From the NCBI RefSeq assembly GCF_020740795.1, contig NC_067301.1:7206501-7270500 (forward strand): DNA of 64,000 bases, in the 5' to 3' direction. This DNA is from Apus apus. Taxonomy: Eukaryota; Chordata; Aves; Apodiformes; Apodidae. The notes beneath the pieces were generated by a model. The model saw only the letters and a list, made by a program, of their open reading frames with translations, made no database searches and had not been told where the DNA came from. Both the position numbers and the translations under genes were made by a program. This document shows positions 62,150-64,000 of the stretch, piece by piece. How positions within the stretch are numbered: position 1 is the first letter of the stretch; every line of letters starts with the position of its first letter.

Positions 62150-62600
62150 ACCCTGGGTTGAAATCAGTGAATTCACTGTGTGGGGCTTTTGGCCCCAGAC
62201 TTGCAGGTGGCATTGAAGGGTATGTCCCCATGTCCCCCTCACCAGTTTGGGGTGTTCCATGTGGGGACAGCCTGGTGGTGCTGAGCCTGGAGCACCTTGG
62301 AAAGGAAAAGGGAGAGGTCTGGGGTGTGCAGAGGGGCTTGGAGCACCCTAAAAAAACACACTGAGAAGTACAGGGAGTCCCCAGAGGCACACCGAGGAAG
62401 ATGGGGCACCCCAAAAAGCAAACGGGTGACTTGAGGGACGCCCCTAGAGCCTTGCAGCCCCTCACAATGCTCACAGAGCGGGCTGGGGAGGAAAAAAGGA
62501 GCTGAAAGGTGTGATCCCAAGAAAAATGGGGGGAAGCTGAGGGGGTGGGAGCCGCGGAGCACCCCAGAAGAGTCCCACTGCACCCGTAGGGTGCTGTTTT
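62150..62600. other. DDOST-DDI2 spacer
   Basis: About 450 bp of G-rich unique sequence with repeated GGAGCACCxxxGGA-like words. No gene or repeat family recognised, and no PINK1 exon. Confidence 0.5.
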
Positions 62601-62803
62601 GGGGCGGAAAACACGGAAATGGCGCTGGGGTTCTCCGGCCTCGTGGAGAGGGTCCCGCCCCTCTCCCGCCAGGCGCCCGCCGATTGGCCGAGCGCCCTTT
62701 GATTGACGGGCGGCCCCTGAGGGCGGGCGCTTTGCGACGGCGGCGCTTGGCGGCGGCGGCGCTTGTGGGCGGCGGGGCTGGCGGCGGCGGCGGCGGGTCG
62801 GCC
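62600..62803 (+). promoter_or_regulatory. DDI2: CpG-island promoter of DDI2
   Basis: CpG-dense, with an inverted CCAAT box (CCGATTGGCC, ATTGG at 62683-62687) and a GGCGGCGGC-rich leader directly before the ATG. No TATA box. Confidence 0.7.
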
Positions 62804-62941
62804 ATGCTGCTCACCGTGTTCTGCCTGCGCCGCGACCGCAGCGAGCTCACCTTCTCCCTGCAGGTGGACGCTGACTTCGAACTCCAAAACTTCCGGGCTC
62901 TCTGCGAGCTGGAGTCCGGTATCCCGGCGGCCGAGAGCCAG
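62804..62941 (+). CDS. DDI2: DDI1 homolog 2, first coding exon (46 aa, gene runs off the window)
   Basis: Ubiquitin-directed retroviral-fold aspartic protease. In mammals it cleaves NRF1 (NFE2L1) to drive the proteasome bounce-back response. Only the start of the N-terminal ubiquitin-like domain is here: it opens [17 protein letters not shown] and ends GIPAAESQ, then a GTCAGG donor at 62942. The catalytic domain lies beyond 64000. From memory, the peptide matches vertebrate DDI2 almost residue for residue. The intronless paralogue DDI1 is unlikely because a donor is present. The start is fixed by homology and by the GGCCATG context. Confidence 0.93.
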
Positions 62942-64000
62942 GTCAGGCCCTGCCCGCTGACGGGTGCGCTCCCCAGGAGCGGGGGGGGCGCGCTCCTTCG
63001 TCCCCCGCCCCAGGGGCTGGGTCCCCTGGGCTGGGAGCGGTTTGTGTCCCCCCTGCAGCCCTCGGCGCCTCCGGATCCCGGCGTCTGGGGGTTGTTCGGG
63101 TGGGGTGGGCGCGTCGCTGTCCCTCCTCGCGCCGGCCTTTCCGTTTTGATGAGAAGCGGGTCCCTTTTCCCCGCAAAATCTTCCTCTTCCCCGCGGGGAA
63201 CCGTGATGAGTCGATGTCTTAGCGGGGTCGCTCCGGGAAAGGCTCGGTCGCCTTCCGTGGTGGAGCCAAAAGGGGAGAAGAAAATTGGGTTTTACTGAGT
63301 TTTCAGAGGAATTTGGTGTGTAAATGAGGAAGGATTTGGAGTGAGAGGGATGGGAGTCAGAAAGCAGGGAAGGTGCCAGCCCGTGATCTCCTCACACTCG
63401 AGGGAACGAGACTGGAACACCGAGGAAAGTGTTTATTTATCTATTGCATTCCTGCCCCTGTCTGAGGTGGAAAGGGCAGATTGAGGCTTTTCCCTCCCCT
63501 CCTTTATTTTTTTCTTACAGGAACCAAACGGGGCATCCACCTGCTCTCCCCTAGCACAGCTCCCCTCCAGCCCAAATTCAGGGCTCCCACTTTGTCAGCG
63601 TGTCAAAAACTGTGGTGTGGGGTTGGCTCGTGTCCGTCTGCCCACCCACCTGGGCTTTACTCTCTGTTTTGGGCTCAGTCCCGGTTTTTTTTGTGATTTC
63701 TCCCTGTTTACCAGCAGGGTGGACCGGGCCAGGTCAGCTCCTTTCCTCAGGGTGCCGGCCGTGCCTGGCAGTTTGGGGAGTTTTGTGGTCATGGCTTTTG
63801 CTTCCTGAGCCTTTTCCAAGTCTGAAGTAATAAAACACTTTTCCAGTCAAGCAAATATTAGTCAGCAATGGGGAAAGAGCTGAACTGGCAACCCTTGAAG
63901 TGGACACGTTCCTCACTGAGCAGGTTCCTGAGGCTTCACCCATCGTGTTTTGTATTATATATGTCTGCCTTTGGCAAGCCTTTTATTTTGGGGTGAGACG
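62942..64000 (+). other. DDI2: DDI2 intron 1 (partial)
   Basis: GC-rich at first, then AT-balanced. No further exon recognised before the window ends. An AATAAA at 63829-63834 lies in the intron; whether it is used is unknown. Confidence 0.7.

Noticed and set aside
63829-63834. AATAAA in DDI2 intron 1 as a gene end
   Set aside because: It lies in an intron shortly after exon 1 with no terminal exon before it; intronic polyadenylation cannot be judged from sequence.

Overview
This is nuclear DNA from a bird, probably a gene-dense, GC-rich microchromosome. There are 18 recognisable CR1 LINE fragments, many still ending in the CR1 3' octamer (ATTCTRTG). Introns are mostly short, every promoter is a CpG island, and GC-rich minisatellites are frequent. 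All five genes are intron-containing vertebrate genes on the + strand. The first four keep the order and common orientation of their relatives on human 1p36: HP1BP3 - SH2D5 - KIF17 - DDOST. The fifth, DDI2, lies at the right edge. Gene assignments rest on my reading of exon translations against remembered vertebrate proteins; no search was run.

Layout. 1-3280: intergenic, one CR1. 3284-4400: minisatellite and CpG-island promoter of HP1BP3. 3899-26785: HP1BP3, with a non-coding first exon, an 8.5 kb first intron, 12 coding exons (558 aa) and a 0.9 kb 3' UTR. 26790-28900: intergenic, two CR1s. 28930-35590: SH2D5, with 9 coding exons (416 aa) and introns holding degenerate GC-rich tandem arrays and two abutting CR1s. 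35600-36835: CpG-rich region with an RFX X-box and a 15-bp minisatellite before KIF17. 36836-54380: KIF17, 14 coding exons, about 798 aa (shorter than mammalian). 54440-62150: DDOST, 11 coding exons (442 aa), beginning only about 220 bp after the KIF17 poly(A) signal. 62600-64000: DDI2 promoter, first coding exon and the start of intron 1.

The genes share position, not a pathway. HP1BP3 is a chromatin linker-histone-like protein, SH2D5 a neuronal PTB/SH2 adaptor, KIF17 a kinesin-2 motor for dendrites and cilia, DDOST an oligosaccharyltransferase subunit of the ER, and DDI2 a ubiquitin-linked aspartic protease. I found no virus-derived element, tRNA, rRNA or CRISPR array, and no wholly new system. 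The points most worth checking are: an altered HP1-binding motif in HP1BP3; an intact phosphotyrosine-binding arginine in SH2D5; an upstream ORF that overlaps the SH2D5 start codon; a CR1 abutting an SH2D5 splice acceptor; a shortened KIF17 stalk and divergent KIF17 tail; X-boxes at KIF17; and three CCAAT boxes at exact 32-bp spacing in front of DDOST.
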